Assembly (NCBI GenBank): GCA_946902985.2
Contig: OX336389.2
Coordinates: 174,974,704 to 175,038,703, forward strand
Source of the DNA: Meconema thalassinum
Lineage: Eukaryota > Arthropoda > Insecta > Orthoptera > Tettigoniidae
Direction of reading: 5' to 3'
Length of the DNA stretch: 64,000 nt
This document shows, in pieces, positions 32,030-57,681 of this stretch. Below the pieces are notes generated by a model that did no database searches, had not been told where the DNA came from, and was given only the letters and a program-made list of their open reading frames with translations. The position numbers and the translations under genes are program-made. Positions within the stretch are counted from its first letter, which is position 1, and each line of letters starts with the position of its first letter.

Positions 32030-33130
32030 GTCACTTCGGCACCGGATATATGTGCTAAATTATGTAAATACAGTATGTGTATTTATGTATTGGTCATTTA
32101 ACAACGGCAGTCATGTTCAACAGCGTATTTAGTACTGTATGTTAAACTGTTGCCAAAGCGCACACATTGACGTCACTAGTTGCCGACATTTGGGACACAA
32201 AATACACCACAACTACTCCCACTCGGTAGCGTTCTCGATTGCTGTGATCAAGGTTGCAGGATTGAATCCTGGCGCAGTTAGCTGGCATTTGAGGGTGCGC
32301 AAATGTGAGGGAGCCGTGTCAGTAGATTTACTGGCACGTTAAAGAGCGCCTTCGGGGCGAAATTCCAGCACCCGGCGTCTCTAAAAGCCACAGTAGCTAA
32401 TAATGTTATTGGTTTTATGTCCCTTTTAACTACCCCACTGTGCATGGCTAAAATCAGGGGCGTATATATGGCTAACGCGGCCCTCAGATTAAAACCTTTG
32501 TCAAGACCCATTGGATTGGACAAAACCAAGGATAGAATGGTTGGGTTGAGGTGTGACCTTGGCCGCGGCATACTTGCGGGGCACTGTTGACGACACATTA
32601 AGCTGTAACCATTGTCAAAAACCATTGGATTGGACGTGTTAGGCTGTAACCATTGATCTGGATGAGTTAGGCTGTAACCATTAAAAACCATTGGATTGGA
32701 CGTGTTAGGCTATAACCATTGTCAAAATCCATTGGTCTATATTCAACAAATTTTACTATTAGAAAAAATATACACTGTAGTTCCGTAAGCGTGGGGTTTA
32801 CAATACTGTACTTGATGGTAACTCGTGCGCATAATGGCGGACACAGCTGGAGTTTTACTATGTAAGTCGTGATCTAAATAAGGGATGGCAGGTGGCTTAT
32901 GGGCTGCGGAGGAGTAATCATTTATTACTTCATCATTCCCTGATTTCTTTTTCTTCATTAGAAAAGGTATTTTGGCTAATTTCAGTACTTAAGAAAATTT
33001 TATCAACAAGTGGTACTTCATTGAGTGTTACCATCATCGCACATTTTTTAATTGCCGCCATGGGGTACATCCAAGCATACACGCGAACGCTAATGCACAG
33101 AATATAAAGAAACCATGTACGGTATTTAAG
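32030..33130 (+). repeat. dispersed repeat F, near full unit with SINE B inside
   Basis: The segments ATATGTGCTAAATTATGTAA, AACCATTGTCAAAAACCATT (several times, 32500-32740), TAAGTCGTGATCTAAATAAG (about 32863) and GGTATTTTGGCTAATTTCAG (about 32967) come in the same order as in the 830-bp unit. A SINE B copy is inserted at 32218. Confidence 0.82.
32218..32436 (+). repeat. SINE family B copy
   Basis: tRNA-like head with box B GGATTGAATCC, then GGAGCCGTGTCAGTAGATTT and ACTGGCACGTTAAAGAGCG. Opposite orientation to the copies at 15.3 and 46.4 kb. Confidence 0.8.
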
Positions 33131-34590
33131 AAGAAATCATGTGAAAATTTTGCGGCATCAAAAAATTGTCTATTTTATTGTTAAATAAGTGTACTACTTA
33201 CAGTGTACATGACTGACACTGCCTGTGAAGTATTTACGGTAAACTTTAGTCATCTGTTTAAGTCCGATATGGTGAGATTTAAGAAACACATTTTAACCGG
33301 TAAAACATTGAAATTACTAAGTGTGGTAATAATTCTCATTGTAAGGCGGTTAGGTGAGGACCATTATCAGCAATTCTTGCCATGTGGCAATTAGGGTAGG
33401 ACTAGGTTACAGTTTACACCACCATTTTTGGCAGGTGGCTGTGAGAGCTCGCACATTGAAATGTTTAGTAGAACCAGCTGACAGGAGACTTGCTTAGAGC
33501 ATGTGCTCCGCTGGTAGTCTGGATTCTCGCCAGCTGATTGGAATTTTATCTTCAGTCCATCATTTTGATCACAACTAAAAATAAAATAAAGTCGCCATAC
33601 CCAGAAAATTATACGAGTGTATGTTAATTTAGTTGACCTGCGTAATAAAACCCTCAAAATGAACCTCGTAGTTCACAAGTTAGACCGTAGTTTGATAGCC
33701 AAAATAATCAGCCGTTGAGATAAGCGAACGGCTGACGTGTCACCCCTTTTGTTTAGATCAATGCAGCACCGAGTGCTTCGTCACAGAATGATGATATTGA
33801 ATGTGATACAAGACGTAGGGATTGTAGGCAGCTTCCATACCAAGAGATACCGTAATAAGTTCGAGCACGAATTTAATCATTGGCATTTTAAGCTTGTTGA
33901 AATACGACAACCCTCCATTCCTCAGAGACCGTTAGCTGTTAGAATTGAGGTTAAAGACGACAATCACTTTAATTACGCTGATGCATTTGTAGCCAAATAA
34001 CACATTTATCAAAATCATCAATATCAATGATGCAACTGCATACCTGATGGGCCCTTCATGATGTTCCAAACGAGGTATTCTGTTCCTCACTGTTACTTCC
34101 TTCTTTAATAATCCTTGTAACGGTCCTCTCTGGCACTTTTGTTGCAGCTACCATTCTATCCTGTAATTAAGACCTCACCCAACGCTCCTTCACTTTTCAT
34201 AAACAAATTCACATTATTTATAACGTCATGAGTTTGGCTGTGAAGAGGTTTGCCACAAAGTTTTGATTGAACACTAATAAAATCTTCTCTATAAGTTCCC
34301 CAACACGTACACAATGAACTAGAAGTAACTACTATAAATAATCGTCAACTACTGCATTTCATTTATTCATCAGCAGAGCATGCAGCGCGATTTTGACACC
34401 GTCCAGCTTATCTCGCTACAAAAACTCACGTATCAATTGCACATCGCTGAGGCTTGCAGGCTGTCCTTTGTACGTATGCGCAGGGCTGGGGCTGACCAGC
34501 CAAAATCAGTGGCGTAAACTGTATGCCCTAGGCTAGCGACATAATTCTTGCCATGCGGTGGTTAGACGTAGGGTTTAGTGGGTGTGTGAA
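33131..34590. other. anonymous sequence, one unrecognised ORF
   Basis: An open frame at 33737-34000 begins at GTG, with the first ATG at 33764. It encodes a basic 70-80-residue peptide including GIVGSFHTKRYRNKFEHEF. I do not recognise it, and no splice or promoter signal supports it. Otherwise nothing seen. Confidence 0.35.
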
Positions 34591-34607
34591 ACCATGTAAG
34601 TCATTGT

Positions 34608-34794
34608 AAGGAAGCTTGTAGTTTACGTGACTGTTAATCTCGAGATCATGAGCCACGGGACCTCCTTTTAACATGGAATCCGAACCACAGGATATGGCAT
34701 TTCACATCGAAAATCTCACATGCATTGACCAAGAATCGAACCCGGTCCACCTTGGTGAGAGGCCAACAGCTTGACCGCTGCGCCACCACGCCCC
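34608..34794 (-). repeat. tRNA-derived SINE, family D (full copy)
   Basis: On the minus strand, box A TGGCGCAGCGG and box B GGTTCGATTCTT in a head starting GGGGCGTGGTGG. Flanked by a perfect 12-bp duplication GTAAGTCATTGT (34596-34607, 34795-34806). The body ends AAACTACAAGCTTCCT. Confidence 0.9.
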
Positions 34795-34806
34795 GTAAGT
34801 CATTGT

Positions 34807-35480
34807 GTTACAGTTTTCGTACAAGCACGATACGTACCTGTCTAGGGGAAATTTTTGTGTAGTCGGTGATGTCATGGATGACATGCGGACATTGATCATC
34901 GTTAGTTTGATGTTTTGGCTTGAATAGCCATATTTGTTGGCTGTATGAGGTTTCAAAGAGTGCTTTGTTACTTGCCTATATAGTTACATGTGTTCAAGTG
35001 CAAGGTGTGGTGAGTTACAAATGTTCATACATTACTTTTAGTTGCCCAATTCAATAGGGATGTAGCCTGAGAAAGTTCGCGCCAGATAGTGCTCTTGTAG
35101 TACTGGGTAAGCGCAAAGCGATCGTCCTATGTTTCCCCCAGTCAGCTGCGTTGAATGTATAGATTGTGACCGAGTTTTCTAAGCTCAAATAAATTATATC
35201 TTCTCTAATTTTACTCCAAGACTATATTAATTAATTCTATAGGTATATCCTCTAATATATTATGAATGAGTTTAAGCGTTAAACAGCTGCAAAATGAGCT
35301 ACGGACTAAGGGTGCTAAAACTAGTGGGAGGATGGAAGAATCAATAGGCTTCAGCGGTAATAACAAAATTCTAACACGCTTTATTATTCAAATAATGAAT
35401 AGGAGTAAGAATGCTTGAGTATTGTAGGCCTATATTGATAAATATATATCCATAAGGCTTAAATCATAAATAGAGATTTC
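34807..35480. other. no gene seen
   Basis: Anonymous sequence. Confidence 0.5.
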
Positions 35481-35481
35481 C

Positions 35482-35614
35482 CGGTCAATGCATGTGAGTT
35501 TTTCAAAGTGAAATGCCATGCCCTGTTGTTCGGATTCCACGTAAAGAGGAGGTCCCGTGGCTCATGATCTCAAGATTAACGGTCACGTTAAACTACAAGC
35601 TTCCTTTTTTCTAG
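35482..35614 (+). repeat. SINE family D, 5'-truncated copy
   Basis: TCCCGGTCAATGCATGTGAG...AAACTACAAGCTTCCTTTTT matches the body of the copy at 34608-34794 in opposite orientation. Confidence 0.85.
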
Positions 35615-35679
35615 TATGTAAGTTTGTAGTTAGTATTAGTTATAGTTTTCATTATCATCTCATCTTTAACTATCACCCT

Positions 35680-35745
35680 AACCATTAGGGGCCGATAACC
35701 TAGATGTTAGGCCCCTTAAAACAACAATTATCATCATAATCATCA
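35680..35745 (+). repeat. LINE 3'-end fragment
   Basis: GGGGCCGATAACCTAGATGT...CCCCTTAAAACAACAATTAT ending in ATCATCATAATCATCATG; matches the 3' terminus of the I-type LINE at 42718-45297. Confidence 0.7.
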
Positions 35746-36107
35746 TGTGTATGTTTTAAACTGCGAACACTTTTCATGTTCTACCCTGAGGATTACATAC
35801 TAGAAGAAGAAATGGTAAACAAGTAAAGGATAAGGCAAATAAAGGACAGGAAGAAAAGAAATGTCCTCAACCCTCGAAGAATGAGGATTGAGGGACTTGG
35901 AAGGAAGGAGAGCCATGAAAGGCAGATAGGAAGGGGGAAATTGGAGAGGGCCCGCCCAAAGGTCAGAGGAAAAGGGGGACAAAACGGATCCAGCTCAGGA
36001 ATCACACAGGGTCGCCAACTTCCAAACTCAAGATATACACACAAGTCCTTTTTATTTATTTACCTTTTTACACATGCACATGGATACTCAGCAGCAAACA
36101 AGGGGAT
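35746..36107. other. no gene seen
   Basis: Purine-rich stretch 35800-35980 and anonymous sequence up to the Tc1 element. Confidence 0.5.
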
Positions 36108-36109
36108 TA

Positions 36110-37578
36110 TACACACATCAAAAAAAGTTTTGCATCACCTCGGTTCCCAGATCTCCGGCATATAGACGTTGACTGTGTATATTGTATCCAAGATACAGTC
36201 CCTTTGACTGTTCATAGATGTCACTAAAACTGCTCAAAGATGTAAACAACCATGCATGAGCAGGGCCTATTAGACGGAGGGGGTACGACAGCCGATCAGT
36301 TCCAGTCATTCCACCAGGACGAAGGTACGCTGCTCATGTTGTCTGTAGTTCTACCATGCCTAGAAGGTCAATACCGCAGTTCGATCGCGTCCGCATTGTT
36401 ACTTTGTGTCAAGAAGGGCTCTCAACAAGGGAAGTTTCCAGGCGTCTCAGAGTGAACCAAAGCGATGTTGTTCGGACATGGAGGAGGTACAGAGATACAG
36501 GAACTGTCGATGACAGGCCTCGCTCAGGCCGCCCAAGGGCTACTACTGTAGTGGATGACCGCTACTTACGGATTGCCGCTCGGAGGAACCCTGACAGCAA
36601 TGCCACCATGTTGAATAATGCGTTTCGTTCAGCCACAGGACGTCGTGTTTCAACTCAAACTGTGCGCAATAGGCTGCATGATGCGCAACTTCACTCCCGA
36701 CGTCCATGGCGAGGTCCAGCTTTGCAACCCCGACACCATGCAGCGCGGTACAGATGGGCCCAACAACATGCTGAATGGACCCCACGGAATTGGCATCACG
36801 TTCTCTTCACCGATGAGTGTCGCATATGCCTTCAACCAGACAATCGTCGGAGACGTGTTTGGAGGCACCCTGGTCAGGCTGAACGTCTTAGACACACTGT
36901 CCAGCGAGTGCAGCAAGGTGGTGGTTCCCTGATGTTTTGGGGTGGCATTATGTGGGGCCGACGTACGCCACTGGTGGTCATGGAAGGCTCCGAAACGGCT
37001 TTACGATACCTGAATGACATCCTCCGACCCATAGTGCAACCATATCGGCAGAATATTGGAGAGGCATTTGTCTTCATGGACGACAATTCTCGACCTCATC
37101 GTGCACATCTTGTGAATGCGTTCCTTCAAGATAACGACATCGCTCGACTACAGTGGCCAGCATGTTCGCCAGACATGAACCCTATCGAACATGCCTGGGA
37201 TATGTTGAAAAGGGCTGTTTATGGACGTCTTGACCCACCAACCACTCTGAGAGATTTACGCCGAATTGTCGTTGAGGAGTGGGACAATTTGGACCAACAG
37301 TGTCTTGATGAACTTGTGGATAGTATGCCACGACGAATACAGGCATGCATCAATGCAAGAGGACGTGCTACTGGGTATTCGAGGTAGTGGTGTGTACTGC
37401 AATCTGGACCACAAATGCTGAAAGTCTAGCTGTATGATGGTACAACATGCAATGTGTGGGTCTCATGAGCAATAAAACGAGCTGAAATGTTGTTTGTGTT
37501 GATCTCTATTCCCTTTGTATTTAAAGGTTCCGGAACTCTTGGAACCGAGGTGATGCAAAACTTTTTTTGATGTGTGTA
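36110..37578 (+). mobile_element. Tc1-like DNA transposon, apparently complete
   Basis: 1469 bp with TA target duplication (36108-36109, 37579-37580). TIRs start TACACACATCAAAAAAAGTT and continue nearly perfectly for about 40 bp through CATCACCTCGGTTCC. One intact transposase ORF. AATAAA occurs at about 37471. Confidence 0.95.
36356..37387 (+). CDS. Tc1-like transposase (DD34E)
   Basis: 343 aa from an ATG, no stops. The N-terminal paired-like HTH begins at about residue 10 with RVRIVTLCQEGLSTREVSRR. A GRPR motif follows near residue 60, then a second HTH (ATGRRVSTQTVRNRLHDAQL). Catalytic residues are D153 (FTDECR), D243 (FMDDNSRPHRA) and E278 (SPDMNPIEHAW), with 34 residues between the last two, the Tc1 spacing. 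It cuts the element out at its TIRs and inserts at TA. Length matches the family's usual 340 or so. It looks functional by sequence. Confidence 0.96.
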   Translation: MPRRSIPQFDRVRIVTLCQEGLSTREVSRRLRVNQSDVVRTWRRYRDTGTVDDRPRSGRPRATTVVDDRYLRIAARRNPDSNATMLNNAFRSATGRRVSTQTVRNRLHDAQLHSRRPWRGPALQPRHHAARYRWAQQHAEWTPRNWHHVLFTDECRICLQPDNRRRRVWRHPGQAERLRHTVQRVQQGGGSLMFWGGIMWGRRTPLVVMEGSETALRYLNDILRPIVQPYRQNIGEAFVFMDDNSRPHRAHLVNAFLQDNDIARLQWPACSPDMNPIEHAWDMLKRAVYGRLDPPTTLRDLRRIVVEEWDNLDQQCLDELVDSMPRRIQACINARGRATGYSR

Positions 37579-37936
37579 TATTGTTCTAACATTCATCTAT
37601 GATACAACATACTGAGCATTGCAATCTTCAGTTCCGAACTCATAAAAAATTATTCTTAAAGATAAAATCAAAAATTAAAACTACATAAGTTAAAACAAAT
37701 ACCGTATATACTCGAATACCACCCGCACATTTTTAAACAAATTCGGACGTGAAAAATTGGGGTGCGGGTCTTATTTGAGTCATCCTGATTTTAAAGATTT
37801 AGGAATTGCCCGCCACAGGCGATATCGGGTGTTGCGAGTATCCGCTAGATGGTGCTAGCCTTCTTCCGGCTATCACTTTGTTTTACCGTAAGCAGGCGGC
37901 GTCACACAGTCTCGCGCACGTTTTCCGAGTGTAAAC

Positions 37937-38347
37937 ATGAGTTCTACGAAGCGTTTGCGGTCGTTTACTGTGAGTGAGAAGCTGAAAGTTGTGAGGGAAG
38001 CTGAAATTATTGGAAATCGTGCTGCCGGTAGGAAATATGATATTGACGAGTCATGTATTCGAGATTGGAGAAAGAAAAAAAACGTATTGCTAACAAGTAG
38101 TGGTGCTCGTAGAGCTTTCCGCGGACTGAGTGTACAGTTTCCGGAAATTGAAAAACAACTTTATGAATACGTAACAGAAAGGCGGGAATTGGGAAATGGG
38201 GTGTCGACCGAAATGTGTCAATTAAAGGCATTACAGATCGCAAAGGAACTTTCTACGGTAGGGTTTAAAGCAAGCCGAGGATGGATTCAAAATTTTTATA
38301 AAAGAAATGGGTTGAGCATGAACTATATAAGTGGTACCACGAGGTAG
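37937..38347 (+). CDS. Tigger-like transposase N-terminal part (BrkDBD/CENP-B HTH)
   Basis: 136 aa from an ATG. SFTVSEKLKVVREAEIIGNR followed by AAGRKYDIDESCIRDWRKKK is a BrkDBD/psq-type HTH. ALQIAKELSTVGFKASRGWI with NFYKRNGL is the CENP-B-type second HTH. The protein then stops at TAG where a DDE domain should follow, so it is a DNA-binding-only product. It could bind the TIRs and act as a repressor if expressed, or be a plain truncation. The reading frame itself is undamaged. Confidence 0.8.
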   Translation: MSSTKRLRSFTVSEKLKVVREAEIIGNRAAGRKYDIDESCIRDWRKKKNVLLTSSGARRAFRGLSVQFPEIEKQLYEYVTERRELGNGVSTEMCQLKALQIAKELSTVGFKASRGWIQNFYKRNGLSMNYISGTTR

Positions 38348-39389
38348 TCTCAATTAAACAGGCTACTATTTCTATTTGTGTATTCCTCGCTGTCTATTTT
38401 GAATACACACCTTGGAGAAAGGATTTCCTTTCCGTATTATTACGAACTGTGCATTTTATCTCACTAACCTTCTAAGCACGTTGCCATGTGGTTGGGCATA
38501 TTACATTACGTTATACGAAAGGATGCCAACGTAACTTTTGCGTTCTAGTTGTTTGCTTATCTATTCTCAAAAACAAATTACCATAGTAATAATGATGTAT
38601 TTGATTTGTGAACCTTTTGCCCGGGGGAATAATTGTAATTCTGGACGACATAACCTTCCATTGTCGTTCGCTGGCCAGATCTTTGTGAAGCGCCTCGTGG
38701 CGCATGGTGCCTTAAGCCTAAAGCCTTTTGCTAAGTTGTTGCTGCAATGTGTCGTCAATTAATCTCCGAGCCATTTGGAGCTCAGTAAGCCCTCCTGGGC
38801 CTATTAAATTTTAAACCCATCTTGATTGCAAACACGTGATGGTGTTAACGTAACGGCTGTGGGGTCACTTGTCACGTTTTCCCGCCCACCTACTGCCACG
38901 GTTGGTAGTTGCCTTTTCCTTGGTTTCCTCTCTCCAGAGCCTGATATTATTTTCTGTGTTTTTAATTTTCTTGTTGGGCTTGCTGTGCCCTAACTTTGGT
39001 CAGCAATTAAGGGGTTCCTCCCACGCCTTTCTTTCTTCCCCCAAGTGTGTTATTTGTCACGCCCCAAATCCCTGATGTACTCCCTTTCTTTGAATATATT
39101 TGTTATTGTTTTGTAGTCGAGAACATGATTCTCCCTAAAATCCAGCACGTCCCTAAACTACCCTGTGGGTACGTCCAGCTTTCCACTCCATGGGTATTCT
39201 ACCCAAACCCCCCCCTTTTCCCGAAACCTTAAAGGTAGCATTAAAAAATCCAGACTCTGGGCAACTAAGGGGGGGCTGTCCTGTGCTCCCTTCGGGGGGT
39301 CGGGACATCTCTTATTTGTATTTTTAATTGTTTCCGTGTGTTATTTTAGGACGACTTCAGAACTGTTGGAAACTATTTTGTAGAAATGC
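38348..39389. other. non-coding interior of the Tigger-like element
   Basis: No DDE-domain remnant recognised. C-rich stretches occur near 39200. Confidence 0.5.
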
Positions 39390-39406
39390 TATTCTGTTTA
39401 TTTAGT

Positions 39407-39737
39407 GAATGAAAATCCACAGCCTGCTTCCAGTCTCCGACCGGGTCAGGAATGGAATGAATGAAGCCCCCATCTAGCGGCGAGGATATGAACTGTGCCG
39501 GCTGCCGAGGCCTGAAGCACTCATCTGGGGCAATGATTAAATGAATGGCAGATGAAATGAAATGATAGTGGAGAGTGTTGCTGGAATTAAATTTTTACAG
39601 GGAAAACCGGAGTACCCGGAGAAAAACCTGTCTGCCTCCGTTTTGTCCAGCACAGATCTCACATGGAGTGACCGGGATTTGAACCACGGACCCAGCGGTG
39701 AGAGGCCGGCGTGCTGCCGCCTAAGCCACGGAGGCTT
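39407..39737 (-). repeat. tRNA-derived SINE, family C (full copy)
   Basis: 331 bp. The minus-strand head carries box A TGGCTTAGGCGG and box B GGTTCAAATCCC, and the end is GGCTGTGGATTTTCATTC. Perfect 17-bp duplication TATTCTGTTTATTTAGT (39390-39406, 39738-39754). Contains CCGCTAGATGGGGGCTTC on the minus strand, a CTCF-like core. Confidence 0.95.
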
Positions 39738-40904
39738 TATTCTGTTTATTTAGTAAAGATTGTAAATAGTTTTGAGGTTTTTTTTTATTTTTTAATTTTG
39801 TTCTTCAAAATCAGGGTGCGGGTCTTATTCAGGGGCGGGTCATATTCGAGTAAATACTACAAATATAATGTGACCAGAAATTCAGTTCTCATATAATAAT
39901 ATCTATGGTACTTTTATAGACAGCTCGAGTAAAATTTACAAAATATTACACAAAAAATATGGCTCATATTTTACAAAATATTTTTTGAGACCTCTACAAA
40001 TGTACAATAATTTCTAGGGGTCGACGGTGCACCGATTTTTCGGTTTCGGTACGGTACAAAGGAAATTACCGACCTCGGTTCGAGACGATAAAAAACTCGG
40101 TAAAAAGTTCGGTTCGGTACAAGAGACACAAATACCGTAATTTAAGGAAACCTTTTTTTAGACATCCAAAGTATTGTCCTTGATCAACAATGTTTTACTT
40201 CAATAGTTAGTTAAAATACAGTAAAACTTCTTGTATACGGTTCATATTTATAGTTTTCTATACGATTTTTCCTGGTCCCGGAAAAATGCCTATACTTTCC
40301 ATGTTAATTTATCTCCGATATACGTTTTACATTTATTCGTTTTTCACGCTTATACGATCATATTTTAAGTCCCTTGCAATATAAAGCGTCATTTATACGT
40401 TGCGTGTTCTGAGAAAGTACGTATGTTCGAATGCAAACTTTTGTTACCGCCTGTACTTCCCTTCGGAAGGATGCACCGCGTGCTATATTAAGTTGCGATG
40501 GCCTTGAGCGACACCGGTGGTCACGGCGACACTCGCTTGCCAGAGTGTCGTAACAAGGAAGAACAGCTTGCGTAATAAGCAAGCGCTATTATTGTGTTAG
40601 CCTTTCAAAATAACAGGAAGCAGCCATAAAACACAGACAGCATCTGAAGCTTATGTTAAGATGAGCGGAAGTGTTTTACGATCGCCGATATATTTAAAAA
40701 AATATTATTTCCGCTTTTATAATTTTCATTCGTGTTTTTTTAGGACTTCTCGTCAAACCATTAAAAATACGCGATTGATTCTGTGTTATAATAATCTTGC
40801 GTCTTCAGACAAATGAAAATCCATTAATTTAGGCCTACACTACGGTATTTTATTAATGACGATGAAGAGCCGCAGAATAATACAGTGGATTTTAATGATG
40901 CTCT

Positions 40905-41045
40905 ATGGACTATCAACATTTTGTGACGCACCATAACGCTTCTGAGGAAATAATGGCCGAATTATATCGGTTTGAAAATACTGTTCACGCCGTGACCGCG
41001 GCCAACAATAAACAAGCCAAGATAACAAACTACTTCGTAAAGTGA
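40905..41045 (+). pseudogene. Tigger-like transposase C-terminal tail with PIP-box-like end
   Basis: An open 46-codon stretch ends KQAKITNYFVK then TGA. The EEIMAELYRFENTVHAV segment and the final QxxI(T)xYF resemble the tail of pogo/Tigger transposases, where a PCNA-interacting motif has been described. The rest of the gene is missing. Confidence 0.6.
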
Positions 41046-41152
41046 CTCAATTTTCTTTGTTATATCTGGGTGCATTTCTCTTGTAGTTGTTTTGTTAAAT
41101 ATTGCCGATTATAGTTAAACAATCGTATTATTATTTCCTGTTTTTCACTTCT

Positions 41153-41495
41153 TAACGGGAACCCTCGTTCGCCCGCCGCCCGCGTTGCTAGCCTGTCACC
41201 CGCCAGGCACTTTGCCGTAATGCGTAGCTCGCGCGGCACAGTCACTGAGTAGATTATAGCCTATAGTTCAAGCTGGTGCTGAAAATGTTCGCCATTCATT
41301 GCTACACATCGCTGGCACCTCTTCATGAAGTTGTCATTTACGTTCTGAAGTTCCTCAGCACCGATTGACTCTATTTCAGCTGTAATATACCTTAGTCCAA
41401 AGAATATGGACTGTTAAAGCCGTGGCGTCAAGAAGCGCATTACGGCAAAGTGCTTGGCGAGAACCGGCTCGCGGCGCGAGCGAGGGTCCCCGTCG
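41153..41495. mobile_element. inverted-repeat element (relic) with DUF4817-type tail
   Basis: Arms 41155-41222 and 41434-41495 are imperfect inverted copies sharing CGCATTACGGCAAAGTGC and CGAGGGT. On the minus strand the core (41270-41390) encodes EELQNVNDNFMKRCQRCVAM and GEHFQHQLEL then stop, the C-terminus seen also at 20467. Third nesting level inside the hAT and Tigger elements. Confidence 0.7.
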
Positions 41496-41976
41496 CTTTT
41501 AAAACAAAGTCCCCTGGATATCGTATAAGTGAAGTTTTACTACTAGAGCACAATAACTCTTCTGATTAATAAAATTAAATTATGGACTTAAGTGTTCCAG
41601 TGTGAGCCTAATGTCTATTTAATGTATGCATCAATTGGCTTACTCCACACTAAAAGGGCAAGTTTGAAAGTTAATTGAACGTTGTATGAGATTATTAGCT
41701 GTACATTTTTTCTGTATTTTAAATAAAAATTGTGCTATTTGGCAAGTATTTGGTTTACTGTATAATCATTAGAACTCATGTGTTATTTTTTCTTAATGGT
41801 TTACTCTTATTTAGCATGTTAAAATCAGCCGAGCAGTACCGAACCGATTTTGTACCGAGAACCGAAGTACAATTTCTTTTACCGAACCGAACCGTACCGA
41901 ACCCAAATTTTCAGTACCGAAGACCCCTAATAATTTCCAACCCATTCAACAAGTCATGTAACATTATAGAAATAAT

Positions 41977-56532
<14,556 letters not shown>

Positions 56533-57029
56533 CTGAAACAGAAATCCGACGATGATGATGAGGATCATAATACAACTGCCGAGGAAGAACCAAACAATAC
56601 AGGGTGGAAGGTATCTACCACCAAAAAAAAACAAAACGGAACACTTGGATATTAAATGGTGCGAGAATTTACACATACTTAGTTACGTATCTATAGCTTC
56701 CACCGTTAGAGGAAAACATTATTGCACTGGTGTGTAAGCGATGCTGTTTCACCAGCTACTTCAGAAGCTCGTAAGGATGCGAACTGCAAGCCAGCGGGAG
56801 TTTGTTGTCGCTGGCACACCCATACTCCAAAGTCAATCACACGCTTCCAATACAGGGTGTAACAAAAATGTACGGCACAAAATGCAGGACTTATTCCTCA
56901 TGTAGACGAAGACATTATGTTAGATGAACGTGGGTCCGGAAACGCTTAGTTTCCATGTTACACCTCATTGTCTCCAACTCATTAATCATGGGAAACACAC
57001 AAGAACAGAACATATGAGCATACCACATG

Positions 57030-57480
57030 CAACTCTTTCTCACAGGAGATGTTCAATATGCCCTCCGTGCGCATTGATACATGCATCAATCCGCTGTCGT
57101 AGAGAACCTCGGATGTGCTGATGTATCTCTGGAGTAATGCGTATCGTCTCGCAGCCTTCCATAATACGTGTACGGAGTCTCTTAACATCTTGTACTGGGG
57201 TTGGATATGCAAGAGCTTTCAAATACCCCTCAAATGAAAGTCAGTAGGTTTAGGTCCAAAGAGAGTGGAGGCCAGGCAATTGGTCCATCTCTACCTATCC
57301 ATCTGTCACCAAATCTCTTATTTAGAAGCCGACGGACATTAACACTAAAGTGAGGAGGTGCTCCATCATGAATGAAGTACATGTTTTGTCACACAGCTAA
57401 AGGCACATCTGCTAGGTCGCATGGCAACCGGGCCATGTAAAACTGAACACTGGTGGTGCACCTACGGTAATGACAACATA
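57030..57480 (-). pseudogene. mariner/IS630-type transposase fragment
   Basis: Minus-strand pieces across frames: HFSVNVRRLLNKRFGDRWIG, RDGPIAWPPLS, then DFHLRGI (third catalytic region), then QYKMLRDSVHVLW and SLRQRIDACINAHGGHIEHL. The order matches the C-terminal half of DDE_3-type transposases. Frameshifted and truncated. Confidence 0.7.
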
Positions 57481-57681
57481 ACCAGACGTAACCAAGAGTG
57501 CATGTTCCGCACGATTCTAATGTTCTGTTCTTGTGCGTTTCCCATGATTAATGATTTGGAGAAAATGAGTTGTAACATGGAAACAACGCGTTTCCAGACC
57601 CATGTTCATATAACACAATTTCTTCATCTACGTGTGAGAAATGTGTCCTGCATTTTGTGCCGTGCATTTTTGTTACACCCT

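Larger units (their letters stand above)
37702..39857 (+). mobile_element. pogo/Tigger-like element, copy 1 (deleted transposase)
   Basis: Left end CCGTATATACTCGAATACCA after TA (37700-37701). The right end read in reverse is GTATTTACTCGAATATGACC with TA at 39858-39859. Inner CCCGCACATTTT and GGTGCGGGTCTTATT face each other. Carries only the N-terminal part of a transposase. A SINE C inserted at 39407. The same left end occurs at 63333. Confidence 0.85.
40218..41541 (+). mobile_element. Tigger/pogo-like element nested in the hAT
   Basis: TA-flanked ends CAGTAAAACTTCTTGTATAC (left) and, reversed, GTAAAACTTCACTTATACGA (right). Carries only the tail of a Tigger-type transposase. A further inverted-repeat element is inserted at 41153-41495. 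Confidence 0.8.
40015..41929. mobile_element. hAT-type element with nested insertions
   Basis: Termini TAGGGGTC and GACCCCTA with a perfect 8-bp duplication ATAATTTC (40007-40014, 41930-41937). Subterminal regions are crowded with CGGTTCGGTACGGT-type motifs in opposing orientation (40040-40135 and 41830-41915). No hAT transposase remains. The right end lies 47 bp from the stop codon of the alanine aminotransferase gene. Confidence 0.92.

Noticed and set aside
33737..34000. 87-codon ORF as a host gene
   Set aside because: GTG start, no recognisable domain, no splice or promoter evidence.
34700..34797. tRNA gene
   Set aside because: Box A and box B are present, but no full cloverleaf was evident and the body and 12-bp duplication show a SINE. 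The same applies to the other SINE heads.
36543..37086. Other-frame ORFs in the Tc1 element
   Set aside because: Overlap the intact transposase and lack domains.
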